Shown: piece after piece, positions 8,789-17,847 of the stretch
Position numbering within the stretch: the first letter of the stretch is position 1
How the letters are laid out: every line of letters starts with the position of its first letter
Origin: Kribbella rubisoli
Lineage (GTDB): Bacteria > Actinomycetota > Actinomycetes > Propionibacteriales > Kribbellaceae
Direction: 5' to 3'
DNA: 64,000 nt
NCBI RefSeq assembly: GCF_004217145.1
Contig: NZ_SHKR01000017.1
Coordinates: 1-64,000 of the forward strand
Made by a program: the position numbers and the translations under genes
The notes under the pieces: generated by a model
What the model was told of the DNA's origin: nothing
What the model saw: only the letters and a program-made list of their open reading frames with translations
The model's database searches: none

Positions 8789-9271
8789 ATGGCGCAACCT
8801 CCGGAACGTACCGTGCCCGACCTGACCGGCTACCTCACCCACGCCGGCCACGTCCTGGAGACCCAGCTGTCCGCGGCGCTGGCGGAGATCGGCCTGACGC
8901 TGCGGATGCAGTGCGTACTGCGGCACGCGCTCGAGGCCGAACGCACGCAGATCCAGATCGCCGAGCTCGCCTACATGGACAAGACCACGATGGTCGTCAC
9001 CGTCGACGCACTCGAGGAAGCCGGCTACGCCGAACGCAAACCCTCCGCAACGGACCGCCGAGCCCGCATCATCGCCGTCACCGACGCCGGCGCCAAGATC
9101 GCCGCCGAAGGCCAAAAAATAGTCGACCAAGTCCACGCCGCCGCCCTCAACACCCTCCCCACCACCCAACGCAAATCCTTCATGGATGCCCTGACGACCC
9201 TCGTAGACGGCCCCCTCTCCACCCCCATCACAGCCCAACCGGTCCGCCGCTCCCGCCAACGCGCCGGCTGA
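8789..9271 (+). CDS. MarR-family transcriptional regulator
   Basis: 160 aa. Winged-HTH core: QIQIAELAYMDKTTMVVTVDALEEAGYAERK, with the wing Asp-Arg-Arg in SATDRRARIIAVTDAGAKI, which is diagnostic of MarR. Flanking helices form the dimer interface. It likely senses a small phenolic or oxidative signal, but none is identifiable. Nearest targets are the DinB gene upstream or itself. The 3' half (from about 9040) is unusually C- and A-rich on the coding strand. Its stop lies 1 bp before the convergent kinase gene stop. Confidence 0.9.
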   Translation: MAQPPERTVPDLTGYLTHAGHVLETQLSAALAEIGLTLRMQCVLRHALEAERTQIQIAELAYMDKTTMVVTVDALEEAGYAERKPSATDRRARIIAVTDAGAKIAAEGQKIVDQVHAAALNTLPTTQRKSFMDALTTLVDGPLSTPITAQPVRRSRQRAG

Positions 9272-9272
9272 G

Positions 9273-10226
9273 CTATCCGGGCACGTACACCGTTAGCTCG
9301 CGCCAGGACTCCTTGGTGTCCTCCGACTCGACGTGCGGCTGCCGGAAGAGCTGCACGTACGACGAGATCTCGGCCAGCGGCCACCAAACGTCGAAGAGCT
9401 CCATCGCCGCGGGGTGCGGACTGACCGGCCCGGCCTCCGACTGGTACGCCGGGAGGGCGTCGGGCGGCCCGCCGAGGATGCCCGTGAGGTCGCGTTCGCG
9501 GGGTGCGAGTCGTACCGTCTCCCAGTCGACCAGGCGCAGTTCGCCGTCGGTCGTGCGGAGGGCGTTCGCGCTGTGGGGCTCGCCGTGCGTCACGACCCAC
9601 GGGTCGTCCGAGGACTCGACCTCCCGCACGAGGGCGTCGTAGTACTCCAGCCTCTCGTAGACATACGAGCGTGCTCCGGCCAGCCGCAGCCGGGTCGGCT
9701 CGGCGTACGGGCCGGCGGACCAGGGCTGATCGAGGTCGCCGAGTGTGGCCAGCAAGGCATCACGGTCGGGGATGGCGAAATCCCAACGCTGCAAGGCTTT
9801 CGGTGGTGGAGCCGTGTGTAGTCGGCCGAGGATCCGGGCGATCTGCTCTCGCTCCGCCGGGTCGTCCCAGTCGCCGTCCGGAGTGCTCCACCCCTGCAGG
9901 TACGGCAGGACCATCAGCGTCCAACCCGGCAACACCTCGCGGACGAGCCGCCCGCCCCGATCAGCCAAAGGCGCAACGGCGAACTCGTAGCCGCGGTGGG
10001 CCAGGTCGCGGGTCGTCTGCATGGCGGCGGTGATTGATTGGCTGCCGGCCGAGGTGACTCGGTCGGCGGTTACGAACCAGCGTGGCCCGTCGGTTGCGGA
10101 GGCGATCCAGTGGTAGCTGCCGAAACCGACCGGTGCGTAGGCAACCTGCACGGCCGTGAAACCCCAGTGTTCCTTGAGGATCCGGGCTACCAGGTCGCAG
10201 GAGATCTCCGTCGGCTCGTCTCTCAT
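9273..10226 (-). CDS. aminoglycoside-phosphotransferase-fold kinase
   Basis: 317 aa. APH/choline-kinase fold: N-lobe with WFVTADRVT, catalytic loop VVTHGEPHSANAL and metal loop RLVDWETVRLAP. The catalytic loop reads H-G-E where most APHs have H-G-D, a substitution also seen in some spectinomycin-type relatives. The general pattern is closest to APH(9)-like proteins, but a resistance role is not shown. It may equally phosphorylate a small metabolite. It starts with ATG at 10226, divergent from the DHA2 exporter at 10353. Confidence 0.78.
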   Translation of the reverse strand: MRDEPTEISCDLVARILKEHWGFTAVQVAYAPVGFGSYHWIASATDGPRWFVTADRVTSAGSQSITAAMQTTRDLAHRGYEFAVAPLADRGGRLVREVLPGWTLMVLPYLQGWSTPDGDWDDPAEREQIARILGRLHTAPPPKALQRWDFAIPDRDALLATLGDLDQPWSAGPYAEPTRLRLAGARSYVYERLEYYDALVREVESSDDPWVVTHGEPHSANALRTTDGELRLVDWETVRLAPRERDLTGILGGPPDALPAYQSEAGPVSPHPAAMELFDVWWPLAEISSYVQLFRQPHVESEDTKESWRELTVYVPG

Positions 10227-10283
10227 CCGATCGACCCTAACCGCGCCCCGGCCAAGTCTCAGCCTATTTCCAGGAGTCGTCCG

Positions 10284-10299
10284 ATAGAAGATCGTCTAT
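10284..10299. promoter_or_regulatory. 16-bp near-perfect palindrome upstream of the DHA2 exporter
   Basis: ATAGAAGATCGTCTAT matches its own complement at 14 of 16 positions (only the sixth pair mismatches). It lies 53 bp before the exporter GTG start in the 126-bp divergent region. TetR- or MarR-type repressors of efflux pumps bind such sites. No regulator gene is directly attached. Confidence 0.45.
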
Positions 10300-10352
10300 T
10301 ACGGGACTATCTGTTATGGTCGTTTCAAGAGCGCCTGACTGAGGAGAGAACC

Positions 10353-11765
10353 GTGAGTGTGGACGTGGTGGAGACAGTCGTGCGGGGGCGCGGCAGAGCG
10401 CTGGTGGTGCTGTGCGTGATGCAGTTGATGATCATCCTCGACGGGACCGTGGTGACGGTGGCGTTGCCGACGATCCAGGGCGACCTGGGGTTCTCGCAGG
10501 CCGGTCTGGCGTGGGTGATGAACTCGTACCTGATCGCGTTCGCGGGGCTGCTTCTGCTGGCCGGGCGGATCGGTGACCTGATCGGGAGCAAGCGGATCTT
10601 CCTGGCCGGCCTCGCCCTCTTCACGGCGGCGTCGCTCCTGTGCGGGCTGGCGGGCAACGCAGAGGTGCTGATCGCCGGCCGCTTTCTGCAAGGAGTAGGT
10701 GGAGCGCTCGCCTCCGCGGTGATCCTCGGGATGATCGTGAACCTCTACCCGGCCCCGGGAGAGCAGGCTCGTGCCATGGGCGTCTACAGCTTCACGGCGG
10801 CCAGCGGTGCGTCGATCGGGCTGATTCTCGGTGGGGTGATCACGCAGACCATCGGCTGGCACTGGGCGTTCCTGATCAACGTACCGATCGGCGCCATCGC
10901 GCTGGCGTTCGCAGTACGGCTGCTGTCTCATCAGCCCGGACTCGGTCTCGCGAAGGGCGCTGACGTACTAGGTGCTGTGCTGGTGACCGCAGGCCTTTCC
11001 CTGGGTGTCTACACGATCGTCCAGACCGCAGAGCCCAACGCGACGCTCGCCCGCACGCTCTTGCAGGCCGCTGCGTCGGTCGTGTTGCTGGCTGCGTTCG
11101 TCGTGCGCCAGGCACGCATCAAGAACCCACTGCTTGCCCTGCGCATCTTCCGCCGTCGTCAGCTCAGCGTGGCCAACGTGGTCGTCGTACTGCTCTTCGC
11201 CGCCGGATTCGGCTTCCAGTTCACCACTGCGCTGTATGTGCAGCGTGTGCTCGGCTACGACTCGCTCACGACCGGTCTGGCGTTCCTGCCCGCGCCGATC
11301 ATGAACGCACTGATGTCGCTGTCCATCGCTCCACGCCTCACCGTCCGGTTCGGCCCGCGCAAGATGCTGATCGCCGGACTTGCCGTGTTCCTCGTGGCAC
11401 TGCTCTGGATCAGCCAGGCGCCGGTCGACGGCTCGTACGTCGTCAACGTGGGTCCTGTGCTTGCAGTGATGGGCGCTGGCATCGGCGTGGCCATCCCGGC
11501 CTCGATCATGCTCGCCATGTCCGGTGCAGACCCCAGTGACGCCGGACTGGCCTCCGGGCTGAACAACACTGCGCAACAGGCCGGTGCAGCCATCGGCACC
11601 GCGGTACTCGCGACTCTCGCCGCCTCCACCACCGCGCACAGAGCAACCGAGCGCAGCCTCCAGGCCCTCAGGGACGGGTACGGCGCAGCGTGGCTCGCGG
11701 CAGCCGGATTCGTGTTCGCCGCGGCGGTCCTGTCGATCAGCCTGCTCCGCGAACGACACACCTGA
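10353..11765 (+). CDS. MFS multidrug exporter, DHA2 family (14 TM)
   Basis: 470 aa from the GTG at 10353, preceded by GAGGAGAG. It starts VSVDVVETVVRGRGRALVV. Fourteen hydrophobic segments; TM1 carries the DHA2 signature MQLMIILDGTVVTVALPTI. Motif A appears as GRIGDLIGSKRIFLAGL and motif C as GASIGLILGGVI. Likely a proton-coupled exporter of drugs or secondary metabolites in the cytoplasmic membrane. The gene stands alone between the divergent kinase and the TMEM175-like gene, with an operator-like palindrome in its promoter. Confidence 0.9.
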   Translation: MSVDVVETVVRGRGRALVVLCVMQLMIILDGTVVTVALPTIQGDLGFSQAGLAWVMNSYLIAFAGLLLLAGRIGDLIGSKRIFLAGLALFTAASLLCGLAGNAEVLIAGRFLQGVGGALASAVILGMIVNLYPAPGEQARAMGVYSFTAASGASIGLILGGVITQTIGWHWAFLINVPIGAIALAFAVRLLSHQPGLGLAKGADVLGAVLVTAGLSLGVYTIVQTAEPNATLARTLLQAAASVVLLAAFVVRQARIKNPLLALRIFRRRQLSVANVVVVLLFAAGFGFQFTTALYVQRVLGYDSLTTGLAFLPAPIMNALMSLSIAPRLTVRFGPRKMLIAGLAVFLVALLWISQAPVDGSYVVNVGPVLAVMGAGIGVAIPASIMLAMSGADPSDAGLASGLNNTAQQAGAAIGTAVLATLAASTTAHRATERSLQALRDGYGAAWLAAAGFVFAAAVLSISLLRERHT

Positions 11766-11787
11766 CGGCTACTCTTCGGCCGTGAGT

Positions 11788-12393
11788 ATGACGAGAGACC
11801 CCGACCGCATGGTCCTGTTCAGCGACGCAGTCGTTGCAATCGCCATCACGCTGCTGGTGCTGCCGCTCGTCGACCTCGTGCCAGAGGTGAAGGCAGAAGG
11901 TGGCGACGCGGTCAGCGTGATCAGTGACCACCGGCAGGAGCTCTTCACGTTCTTCCTGAGCTTCGTGGTGATCGCCAACTTCTGGCTGGGCCACCACCGG
12001 GTCTTCGAACACGTCCGCGCGTACACCGCGACGATGATGCGACTGAACCTGCTCTGGCTGCTCACCATCGTCGTGCTGCCGTTCCCGACCGAGATCATCG
12101 GGGCGTTCCCCAGCGACCGGTTCACGGCCGGCGTGTACACCGGCACGATCCTGGCGCTGAGCATCTGCCAGTCCGCGATCACCTGGCTGATCCGCGGGCA
12201 CAAGGAGCTCGAGAGGCCGGACAACCCAGTCAGACAGGGGGAGCTGGTCGGCTCCCTGCTGCTGACCGGGTTGACCGTGGTCGCCTTCGTGCTGGCGGCC
12301 TTCGTTCCCGGAGTGAACTTCTACGCGCTGCTGTTGCTGCTGCTGTCCCCGATCGTCATGCGGGTGTGGAAGAGGACGTCAGCTGAGGCCTGA
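11788..12393 (+). CDS. TMEM175-family potassium-channel-like membrane protein
   Basis: 201 aa from the ATG at 11788; a GTG at 11782 is an alternative, and neither has a clear ribosome site. TM1 holds the TMEM175/DUF1211 signature RMVLFSDAVVAIAITLLVL (FSD motif), and FWLGHHRVFEHV follows in the second block. Six hydrophobic helices in total. Bacterial TMEM175 proteins are tetrameric K+ leak channels without the usual selectivity filter. It follows the exporter by 22 bp and its 3' end overlaps the convergent esterase by 15 bp. Confidence 0.82.
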   Translation: MTRDPDRMVLFSDAVVAIAITLLVLPLVDLVPEVKAEGGDAVSVISDHRQELFTFFLSFVVIANFWLGHHRVFEHVRAYTATMMRLNLLWLLTIVVLPFPTEIIGAFPSDRFTAGVYTGTILALSICQSAITWLIRGHKELERPDNPVRQGELVGSLLLTGLTVVAFVLAAFVPGVNFYALLLLLLSPIVMRVWKRTSAEA

Positions 12394-13947
12394 CCAGAAG
12401 CCGCACTGGTGCTCGGTGCTCAGGTTGACCGGCTTGATGCCGGTCTGGTCGGTCGGCGCGAGTGAGAGGCCGTTGATTGCGTGTGCGCCGGTCGGCGACC
12501 AGTGCGGGCGGTCCGGCCCGTTCGGGTTGCCGGTCCGGGCGAACGCAGTCCAGTAGTCGATCATCTGGTTCGACAGCGTCTGCTGGGCTGCCGACATCGG
12601 GAGGTCGTATCCGCCGAGCCGGAACAGGTACGGCAGCTCCATCGCGTGTGCGGCCCCCAGTCCGGGCGTGGAGATCGGCGAGTGCTTGTCTGCGAACTCG
12701 TACGCGTACACCGGTACCTTGGCGGCGGCCTGCTGGTCCGAGGCGACCTGCGTGCAGGACCAGATCCGGTCCGTGGTGACAGCGCCCCACGCTGCGGCGG
12801 GCGACTCGTAGTTGCTCTGCGGGTAGTGCTGCAGCACCTGCGGAGCCTTCTGAGCGCCGACCATGTTCTTCACGAGCTGCGGGTAGTCCTTGATGTCACC
12901 GAACGCGGCCAGCCAGCCGTTGGCCTCGTCGTGGTTGTTCCCGGAGATGATCGGCACACGGTGGAACAGTCCGGCCTTCAGCGCGCGAGCGGGGGACAGC
13001 GGTACGGCGGCAGTCTGGCCGTAGCCGATCTGGACGAACTCGAGCATGTCGTCGACCAGTACGTCGGACTTCGCGGCGCGGAGGCAGTCGAGCATCGCCT
13101 GTCCGGGCTTACAGCCCAACTTGGCCTTGTTGTCGGCGGCCCACTCCTTGCCGTGGGACTGCACTGCGCTGGCCGGGAGCCAGAAGGAGTCGGCGGTCTG
13201 ACCGGGGTACTGGCTGTTGTCGGCCCAGTTGAAGGCGCAGGACCCGCTCTGCATGATCGCCTTGGAGAACAGCCCGGTGGACGTCGGGGAGGTCAGCTGG
13301 GCGCAGACGCTCATGCCGCCGGCGGACTCACCCGCGACGGTGACGTTGCGCGCGTCGCCGCCGAACGCTCGCGCGTTGCGCTGCACCCAGCGGAGTGCGG
13401 CCTGCTGGTCCTGGATGCCGTACGTGCCGGAGTCCGGCAGGCCCGGGTACCCGAAGAAGCCGAAGATGCCGAGGCGGTAGTTGACCGTCACGACGACCAC
13501 GTCGCCGCGGGCGGCGAACTTCGACGCCTCGTAGCTGCTGCCGGCGCCGGAGAAGAACCCACCGCCGGGGATCCAGACCACGACGGCGCGCGGCTTGATG
13601 GACGGCTTGGTCGGGGTGGTCACGTTGAGGTAGAGGCAGTCCTCCGTGGATGAGCCGTCCGGCGCTTCGGAGTTCGCTTGCTGCGGGCACACGTTGCGGA
13701 CCTTCGACTCGCGCACGCCGGTCCACGCCTTCGCCGGCTGCGGCGCCTTCCACCGCAGCGCGCCCACCGGCGGGGCGGCGTACGGGATCCCGTCGAACAC
13801 CTGCGCGTCGCCGACGGTCTTGCTCGCTACCAGCCCGTTGTCAGTCCGTACGACGTTCTGCCCGGCCGCCTCACCCGGCCCAGCGAGGCCCACCAACAAC
13901 CCCACCGGCGCCACGGCGGCCACTATTCCTACGAGGATTTTCTTCAT
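12379..13947 (-). CDS. secreted type-B carboxylesterase
   Basis: 522 aa from the ATG at 13947 (MKKILVGIVAAVAPVGLL), giving a Sec-type signal peptide with a likely cut after GEAAG; a GTG six codons upstream is an alternative. Alpha/beta hydrolase of the cholinesterase/para-nitrobenzyl esterase family: GIPYAAPPVG, EDCLYLNV, oxyanion hole PGGGFFSG, nucleophile in AGESAGG, and a catalytic His likely in GAAHAMELPYLF. Extracellular ester hydrolysis, substrate unknown. Full length for the family. It ends against the TMEM175-like gene. Confidence 0.9.
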   Translation of the reverse strand: MKKILVGIVAAVAPVGLLVGLAGPGEAAGQNVVRTDNGLVASKTVGDAQVFDGIPYAAPPVGALRWKAPQPAKAWTGVRESKVRNVCPQQANSEAPDGSSTEDCLYLNVTTPTKPSIKPRAVVVWIPGGGFFSGAGSSYEASKFAARGDVVVVTVNYRLGIFGFFGYPGLPDSGTYGIQDQQAALRWVQRNARAFGGDARNVTVAGESAGGMSVCAQLTSPTSTGLFSKAIMQSGSCAFNWADNSQYPGQTADSFWLPASAVQSHGKEWAADNKAKLGCKPGQAMLDCLRAAKSDVLVDDMLEFVQIGYGQTAAVPLSPARALKAGLFHRVPIISGNNHDEANGWLAAFGDIKDYPQLVKNMVGAQKAPQVLQHYPQSNYESPAAAWGAVTTDRIWSCTQVASDQQAAAKVPVYAYEFADKHSPISTPGLGAAHAMELPYLFRLGGYDLPMSAAQQTLSNQMIDYWTAFARTGNPNGPDRPHWSPTGAHAINGLSLAPTDQTGIKPVNLSTEHQCGFWSGLS

Positions 13948-14002
13948 ACGAGGAGCCTCATCCACTCCCCGATTCCCCGCGTCGGTCCGAAGTCCAGACG
14001 GC

Positions 14003-14770
14003 CTACACCTTTGGTCTAGGTCGCCGTACCAAGTAGGTGTCCATGATCCAGCCCTTGCGGTCGCGAGCCTCGGCGCGGACCTTCTCGATCTCGCTCGCGA
14101 CCTCGCGCAGCGGACCGGAGATGAGGATCTCGTCCGGCGTCCCGAGGTACGCGCCCCAGTAGATGTCCGCGTCCTGGTCCAGATGCTCGGTGAACGCCGT
14201 CTGCGCGTCGAGCATCACCACCACGTCGTCCACACCCTCCGGCCAGCCGGCAGCAAGCCGCCGTCCGGTCGTGATCTGGATCGGCCGGCCCACCTGGTTC
14301 AACCCGACCCGATGCCGCGCAGCCAGCGTCGACACGCTGCTGATCCCCGGAATCACCTCGACCTCGAACGAGAGGTCACCCCGCGCCTGGATGTCGTCGA
14401 GAATCGCCAGCGTGCTGTCGTACAGCGACGGATCGCCCCAGACGAGGAACGCCCCCACCTGGTCCGGACCCAGCTCCGACGCGATCAGCTCCGCGCACAC
14501 ATCGGCCCGGCGCCGCCGCCAGTCGTCCACGGCCTCGACGTACGCCGAAGCCGTGCGGTCCCGCTCCGGGTCGCGGCCGACCACGACCCGGTAATCCTTC
14601 GACGTCGCGTACCGGCGCAGGATCTCGGACCGTAGGTCGACCAGCTCCTGCTTGACCTCGCCTTTGTCCAGCACGAAGAACACGTCGACCCGGTTCAGCG
14701 CCGACACGCCCTGCATCGTCACCTGCTCCGGATCGCCCGCACCGACGCCGATAACCAGAATCTCGCGCAT
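14003..14770 (-). CDS. cobF: precorrin-6A synthase, deacetylating (CobF)
   Basis: 255 aa from the ATG at 14770 (MREILVIGVGAGDPEQVT). Tetrapyrrole methylase fold with the SAM-site GVGAGDP loop, FLVWGDPSLYDST and EVIPGISSVSTLAARH. CobF methylates C1 and removes the acetyl group from precorrin-5 in the aerobic cobalamin pathway. It sits 14 bp downstream of zwf, on the same strand but about 6 kb from the cobGHIJ genes, so the pathway is split here. cobL, cobM and cobK are not in the window. Confidence 0.92.
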   Translation of the reverse strand: MREILVIGVGAGDPEQVTMQGVSALNRVDVFFVLDKGEVKQELVDLRSEILRRYATSKDYRVVVGRDPERDRTASAYVEAVDDWRRRRADVCAELIASELGPDQVGAFLVWGDPSLYDSTLAILDDIQARGDLSFEVEVIPGISSVSTLAARHRVGLNQVGRPIQITTGRRLAAGWPEGVDDVVVMLDAQTAFTEHLDQDADIYWGAYLGTPDEILISGPLREVASEIEKVRAEARDRKGWIMDTYLVRRPRPKV

Positions 14771-14784
14771 GCCGGGCAGCCTAA

Positions 14785-16272
14785 CTACTCCCGCCACTCA
14801 CGCTCGAACGGGAGGCGCCAAGCACGGGGAGCGATCAGCTGGTGGATCGCGTTCGGACCCCAGGTGCCGGCCTGGTACGGCTTGACCGGCGGCGGGTCGT
14901 CGAGAAGCGGAGCCGCGCGATCCCACAGCGACTCGATGCCCTCGGCGGTGGTGAACAGGGTGTGATCGCCGCGCATCGCGTCCAGGATCAAGCGCTCGTA
15001 GGCCTCGAGTACGTCGCCCGCGCTCTCGGTCTCCTGGGTGGAGAACTGCATCGACAGCTTCTCCAGCCGCATCCCCGGTCCGGGGCGCTTGCCGTAGAAC
15101 GACAGCGAGACCCGCGACGAGTCGGCCAGGTCGAAGGTGAGGTGGTCCGGGCCTTCCGAGCCGACACCGGAGCCGGCCGGGAACATCGTCTTCGGCGCCT
15201 CCTTGAAGGCGATCGAGATGATCCGCTGGCCCTCGGCCATCTTCTTGCCGGTACGCAGGAAGAACGGCACGCCGGCCCAGCGCCAGTTGTCGATCTCGAC
15301 CTTCAGCGCGATGAACGTCTCGGTGTCGGAGTCGGGCGCGACGCCCTCCGCGCTGCGGTAGCCGCCGTACTGACCGCGCACCACACAGGCGGTGTCGAGC
15401 GGCAGCATCGAGCGGAAGACCTTGTTCTTCTCCTCCGAGATCGCCCGCGGCTCCAGGGCCGTCGGCGGCTCCATCGCGACGAACGACATCACCTGCATCA
15501 GGTGCGTGACGACCATGTCCTTGAACGCGCCGGTCGGCTCGTAGAAGGTGGCGCGCTGGTCCAGCCCGAGCGACTCCGGGATGTCGATCTGCACGTGGTC
15601 GATGAAGTTGCGGTTCCAGATCGGTTCGAACAGGCCGTTCGCGAACCGGAACGCGAGGATGTTCAGCGCAGCTTCCTTGCCCAGGAAATGGTCGATCCGG
15701 AAGACCTGCGACTCGTCGAAGGTCTCGTGGACGAAGTCGTTGAGCTTGATCGCGCTGGCCAGGTCGTCGCCGAACGGCTTCTCCATCACCACTCGGGCCC
15801 GGTCGACCAGGTCCGCGTCGCGCAGCATCGCGATCACCGACTGGGCCGCCTTCGGCGGCACCGACAGGTAGTGCAACCGGCGTACGTCGGGGCCGAGGTG
15901 CTCCTCGGCCGCCTTCACCGCGTTCGCCAGCGCCTCCGGCCCGGCCGTGACCGGCACGTAGTCGAGCGTCTCGGAGAACTGGGACCACTGCTCGTCGGTC
16001 AGCTTGTGCATCCCGAACGTCTCGACGGCCTCCCGGGCGCGGGCGCGGAACTCGTCGGACGTCATCTCCTCGGTCGCCGTACCGATGATGCGTACGTCGG
16101 GCGTGAACCGGGACTGTTGCAGATAGGCGAGCCCGGGCAGCAGTTTGCGCTTGGCCAGGTCACCGGTCGCCCCGAACAGCACGATGACATGCGGCGCCAG
16201 CGGATCCGGATCCCGCCGCGAGGGCCGCGATCCCGGCGCCGGATACGCAATGGTCTGGATACGGTCAGGCAT
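14785..16272 (-). CDS. zwf: glucose-6-phosphate dehydrogenase
   Basis: 495 aa. Rossmann motif [14 protein letters not shown] near residue 33, the substrate/catalytic segment [14 protein letters not shown] (catalytic His in the RIDHxLGKE signature), and the C-terminal G6PD domain with RTGKKMAEG. It oxidises glucose-6-phosphate to 6-phosphogluconolactone, producing NADPH in the oxidative pentose phosphate pathway. GGGAGGACTG before the ATG supports the start. No gnd, opcA or pgl is adjacent; cobF follows, possibly co-transcribed. Confidence 0.96.
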   Translation of the reverse strand: MPDRIQTIAYPAPGSRPSRRDPDPLAPHVIVLFGATGDLAKRKLLPGLAYLQQSRFTPDVRIIGTATEEMTSDEFRARAREAVETFGMHKLTDEQWSQFSETLDYVPVTAGPEALANAVKAAEEHLGPDVRRLHYLSVPPKAAQSVIAMLRDADLVDRARVVMEKPFGDDLASAIKLNDFVHETFDESQVFRIDHFLGKEAALNILAFRFANGLFEPIWNRNFIDHVQIDIPESLGLDQRATFYEPTGAFKDMVVTHLMQVMSFVAMEPPTALEPRAISEEKNKVFRSMLPLDTACVVRGQYGGYRSAEGVAPDSDTETFIALKVEIDNWRWAGVPFFLRTGKKMAEGQRIISIAFKEAPKTMFPAGSGVGSEGPDHLTFDLADSSRVSLSFYGKRPGPGMRLEKLSMQFSTQETESAGDVLEAYERLILDAMRGDHTLFTTAEGIESLWDRAAPLLDDPPPVKPYQAGTWGPNAIHQLIAPRAWRLPFEREWRE

Positions 16273-16347
16273 TCAGTCCTCCCGAGGACACCACCGGAGC
16301 CAACACGCAGAACAACACAGTGGGCAGTCTAGGCACTCCACTATGAA

Positions 16348-16699
16348 CTACTGGTGTACGTCGAACAGAGGCGTGAGCGACATCAGCTCGGACAGGTCGC
16401 TGCCGACAGTGATCTCCGACGGAGCCGTACCCCGCCGGAACAGCCGTGCCCCGACAGCAAGCCCGTCCAGCGTGAGCGATTCGCCGCGCAACCGCAGCCA
16501 CGTCCCCTCCCGAAGCCCGAGCAACCGGTACGTCGTTCTCCTCGAGGAACTCGGTGGTCCGTACCTCCCGCGTCTCGCCCTGGTGCGTCGACGTCGGGTC
16601 CGGGTCCAGGTAGTGCGGGTTGAGCTGGAACGGGACCAGCCTGAGCGTCTCGAACGACGGCGGCTGCACGATCGGCATGTCGTTCCCCGCCGCCCACCC
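16348..16699 (-). pseudogene. truncated, frameshifted dipeptidase E (peptidase S51) remnant
   Basis: Two reading frames together give the C-terminal half of a PepE-type alpha-aspartyl dipeptidase. The first (about 16699 to 16523) reads [33 protein letters not shown] and FLEENDVPV. It then shifts by one base near 16518-16523 into a frame reading [10 protein letters not shown] and [12 protein letters not shown], ending at 16348. The N-terminal part, including the GxSAG nucleophile region, is missing or reduced to GGWAAG fused directly to NDMP. PepE proteins are about 230 residues; only about 115 remain. The gene cannot make an active enzyme. Confidence 0.75.
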
Positions 16700-16827
16700 G
16701 CCCGACCCCCGTCGCACGCTCCGCGTCCATGTCGCCTCACTGGCGGGTTGTTTCACTGCTGACCTGTTATTGCACGCCAGCGGAGAAACAATCCGCCAGC
16801 TGGCAGCGGTTAACTCTGTCCCTCTGG
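16700..16827. other. non-coding stretch beside the pepE remnant
   Basis: 128 bp between the dipeptidase remnant and the dehydrogenase stop. It is less GC-rich than its surroundings. I see no gene, hairpin or repeat here, and no trace of the missing N-terminal half of the dipeptidase. Confidence 0.4.
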
Positions 16828-17838
16828 CTAGAGCCAGAGCGACAGCAGGACCTTGCCCGACGTGTTGGAGTCGGTCGCTGTTGCGAAGGCTTCGACGGCT
16901 TGATCAGCCGGGTACTCGTGGGTGATCACGCGCTCGAGCCCTGGATTCGCGTCCAGGAGCTCGATCGCGTGGTCGATCTCGTCGTTGAAGCGGAGCGTGC
17001 CGCGGACCTGCAGTTCGCGGGAGACCACCGGAGCGAGGTTCACGCCGCGCGGCTCGTCGGCCGGGATGCCTACCAGTACGACGATTCCGCCGCGACGGGC
17101 CGCATCGATCGCGGTGCTGATCGCGGCCGGTACGGCGGTGCACTCGAGGGTGACGTCGAAGTACCCCGACGGGATCTCGTCCGTGCCGACCTGAAGGGTC
17201 TTGTGCACGCCGAGCTCGCGCGCCCGCTGCAACGGGCCAGGGAGAACATCGGTCGTGACCACCTCGGTCGCACCGGCGGCGAGCGCTGCCGCCGCGGTCA
17301 GCAGGCCGATCGCGCCCGACCCGGAGACCAGGACGCGCTGGCCCTCGACACCGCCCGCGATCTGCAGTGCGTGCAACCCGACCGCCAGCGGCTCGGCCAG
17401 CGCAGCGCGCCGCAACGGCAGCGAAGCAGGCAGTGCCCGGAGCATGTGCTTGCCTACGACAACGAACTCGCTCAGCCCGCCCTGCGTGTGCGGCCAGGTG
17501 GACGCGCTGCCGAGATAGGCGCCGTTCGGCCACAGGTGCGGACGGTCCTCGATGCCCGGCTCCGGAGTACCGAAGGTGGCCGGATGAATGGTCACCGGCG
17601 TACCGGGCGCCAGCTCCCCGGACGGGTCGAGGTCGACGGTGCCCGACAGTTCGTGGCCGGGCACCAGCGGCTCGCGGACGACGAACGAGCCGTTGGCGCC
17701 GTCGTGGTAGTAGTGCAGGTCGGACCCGCAGATCCCGCCGTACGCCATCCGGAGGCGAACCTCGCCGGCCTGCGGTTCCGGGGTCGGCAGCTCGGTCTCG
17801 ATCAGGTCGAGCTTGCTCCGGATGACGATCGCCTTCAT
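16828..17838 (-). CDS. zinc-dependent alcohol dehydrogenase, L-idonate/L-gulonate 5-dehydrogenase-like
   Basis: 336 aa, MDR family. Catalytic-zinc motif [14 protein letters not shown] (Cys) and PGHELSG (His-Glu); the Rossmann segment is [22 protein letters not shown]. No structural-zinc Cys cluster is evident, as in several sugar-acid MDRs. The N-terminus and HYYHDG stretch match L-idonate 5-dehydrogenase relatives, which oxidise L-idonate or L-gulonate at C5. AAGGAGAG before the ATG fixes the start. It is the last gene of the sugar-acid operon, 9 bp after the transporter. Confidence 0.85.
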   Translation of the reverse strand: MKAIVIRSKLDLIETELPTPEPQAGEVRLRMAYGGICGSDLHYYHDGANGSFVVREPLVPGHELSGTVDLDPSGELAPGTPVTIHPATFGTPEPGIEDRPHLWPNGAYLGSASTWPHTQGGLSEFVVVGKHMLRALPASLPLRRAALAEPLAVGLHALQIAGGVEGQRVLVSGSGAIGLLTAAAALAAGATEVVTTDVLPGPLQRARELGVHKTLQVGTDEIPSGYFDVTLECTAVPAAISTAIDAARRGGIVVLVGIPADEPRGVNLAPVVSRELQVRGTLRFNDEIDHAIELLDANPGLERVITHEYPADQAVEAFATATDSNTSGKVLLSLWL

Positions 17839-17847
17839 GTCTCTCCT

